Assembly: GCF_014930455.1 (NCBI RefSeq)
Contig: NZ_JAAIYO010000009.1
Coordinates: 1-64,000, forward strand
From: Corallococcus soli
GTDB lineage: Bacteria > Myxococcota > Myxococcia > Myxococcales > Myxococcaceae
Direction of reading: 5' to 3'
Length of the DNA stretch: 64,000 nt
Of this stretch, positions 63,306 to 64,000 are shown in pieces. The notes beneath the pieces are model-generated. The model did no database searches, was not told the origin of the DNA, and saw only the letters and a program-made list of their open reading frames with translations. The position numbers and the translations under genes were made by a program. Position 1 is the stretch's first letter. Every line of letters starts with the position of its first letter.

Positions 63306-63554
63306 TCACATACAACCGGTAAGCCGACCGAGCCCGGTGAAACCTTCGGACACCATGGGAATCGTGTGTCCGCGCGCGGGCTCGTTTTGATGGGCCTCCT
63401 CGTCATGGACTGACACCTCGTCCACAGGCGCAATGCGCAGGATGCCCCCACTGCTGGCGACGCAGCTGCTTTCCACGTCCAACCCCAACGCAGACACCAC
63501 TCCCATGCCAGTGACCGCAAGCACACGGCATACGAACCTTTCATACCATGTCAT
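63306..63554 (-). pseudogene. Truncated beta-ketoacyl-synthase-like fragment
   Basis: From the ATG at 63554 about 82 residues: VTGMGVVSALGLDVESSCVASSGGILR is the start of a ketosynthase-like domain; IPMVSEGFTGLGRLTG is a related piece, and a stop follows. A full ketosynthase-like protein has over 300 residues. Such proteins occur in T6SS/polymorphic-effector clusters with DUF2169 and PAAR genes. Here it is only an N-terminal remnant. Lies directly before the immunity genes. Confidence 0.65.
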
Positions 63555-63584
63555 CCAGGGGGCTCGCCATGGGCAGGACATTCC

Positions 63585-63621
63585 ACGGGGCCGCCGGAGG
63601 TCGAGTCCTCCAGCGGCCCGT
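63585..63621 (-). terminator. Hairpin after the partial 3'-terminal gene
   Basis: GGGCCGCCGGAGG and CCTCCAGCGGCCC form a stem of about 12 pairs with one mismatch or bulge around the loop TCGAGT. It is 15-50 bases beyond the minus-strand stop at 63636. There is no T-run. It is a likely terminator. Confidence 0.6.
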
Positions 63622-63635
63622 GAATCACCACCTGC

Positions 63636-64000
63636 TCAGTTCGCGGTGAGCGTCGTGTCATTGCGGTACAGCAACGTCTGGGACCAGTCCGCCGTGTAGA
63701 CCAGCGTGTCCACGCGGTAGGTGCCCGCGCCCAGCGACGTGGGAATGACGAACGCGGAGGTGTAGGAGCGCGTCTGGCCCGCAGTGAAGGCCTGCGCCGT
63801 GTACGCGCGGTCCGTCACCAGCGCTGAGTTGCCCGCATTGCGAATCTCATACTTCACCACCACCGTGCGCGCGGAGGACGACGTGACGGAGCCCGTCACG
63901 TTGAACGTCTGGCCACGCGTCACCGTCGTCGGGCTCACCGTCGCCTTCGTCGTGCTGGGCTGCGACGTCGGGGGCGGCTGCGTGATGCCCGCGTAGTAGT
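63636..64000 (-). CDS. Secreted protein, C-terminal domain (partial)
   Basis: The 5' part lies beyond the window. About 121 residues are visible: YYAGITQPPPTSQPSTTKATV, a Pro/Ser/Thr-rich linker, then a beta-sandwich (VTRGQTFNVTGSVTSSSA, VVVKYEIRNAGNSALVTD, AGTYRVDTLVYTADWSQTL). The domain is CARDB-like, as appended to exported hydrolases. The catalytic part is not seen. Confidence 0.6.
   Translation of the reverse strand, partial: YYAGITQPPPTSQPSTTKATVSPTTVTRGQTFNVTGSVTSSSARTVVVKYEIRNAGNSALVTDRAYTAQAFTAGQTRSYTSAFVIPTSLGAGTYRVDTLVYTADWSQTLLYRNDTTLTAN

Overview
The window is very GC-rich, densely coded on both strands and full of exported lipoproteins, a Ser/Thr kinase fused to TPRs, TonB receptors, delta-60 repeats and Myxococcus-type cysteine-rich repeats. 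This points to a chromosome of the myxobacteria, most likely Myxococcaceae (Corallococcus/Myxococcus type). The assignment rests on gene content and style only. No rRNA, tRNA or CRISPR array was recognised.

Layout. 1-8.6 kb: an IPT/TIG lipoprotein coupled to an outer-membrane barrel, two receiver-like proteins, an XPB-type helicase with its Bax1-type nuclease (DUF790), an XRE regulator, a metallophosphoesterase and a DUF418 membrane protein. 8.7-19.4 kb: a secreted M4 metalloprotease with its own terminator and long leader region, a quinone oxidoreductase, an exo/endonuclease-phosphatase protein, XdhC plus a MocA-like nucleotidyltransferase, RpiA, an AI-2E family transporter and a TPM protein. 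19.6-28.6 kb: a glyoxalase-fold protein, then a compact four-gene run (WxxDF-tail protein, two tandem VWA proteins, His-rich P1B-4 ATPase) that is the best candidate for an undescribed system, then an MBL-fold lipoprotein and L-serine dehydratase. 28.7-34.2 kb: kinase-TPR protein divergent from a papain-like protein, and a GH6 cellulase.

34.4-41.3 kb is an iron island: imelysin and HTTM genes on one side and a delta-60 lipoprotein and FecA-like receptor on the other, diverging from a 176-bp spacer with two Fur-like boxes. A second iron island lies at 53.8-58.2 kb: a siderophore receptor convergent with a three-gene inner-membrane operon (DUF3325-like, DUF3649-like, PepSY/PiuB), each with its own Fur-like box. 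Between them are RecX, a YCII protein, membrane proteins, a zinc-ribbon SDR, a GH26 mannanase and a type-2-like isoleucyl-tRNA synthetase with an extra domain.

58.3-64 kb is worn accessory DNA: a GFA gene without its 3' end, a large Cys-rich/BNR lipoprotein, a frameshifted IS3-family transposase remnant, two immunity-type genes (Imm49-like and Imm11/DUF1629-like) behind a truncated ketosynthase-like fragment, and the 3' end of another secreted protein cut by the window edge.
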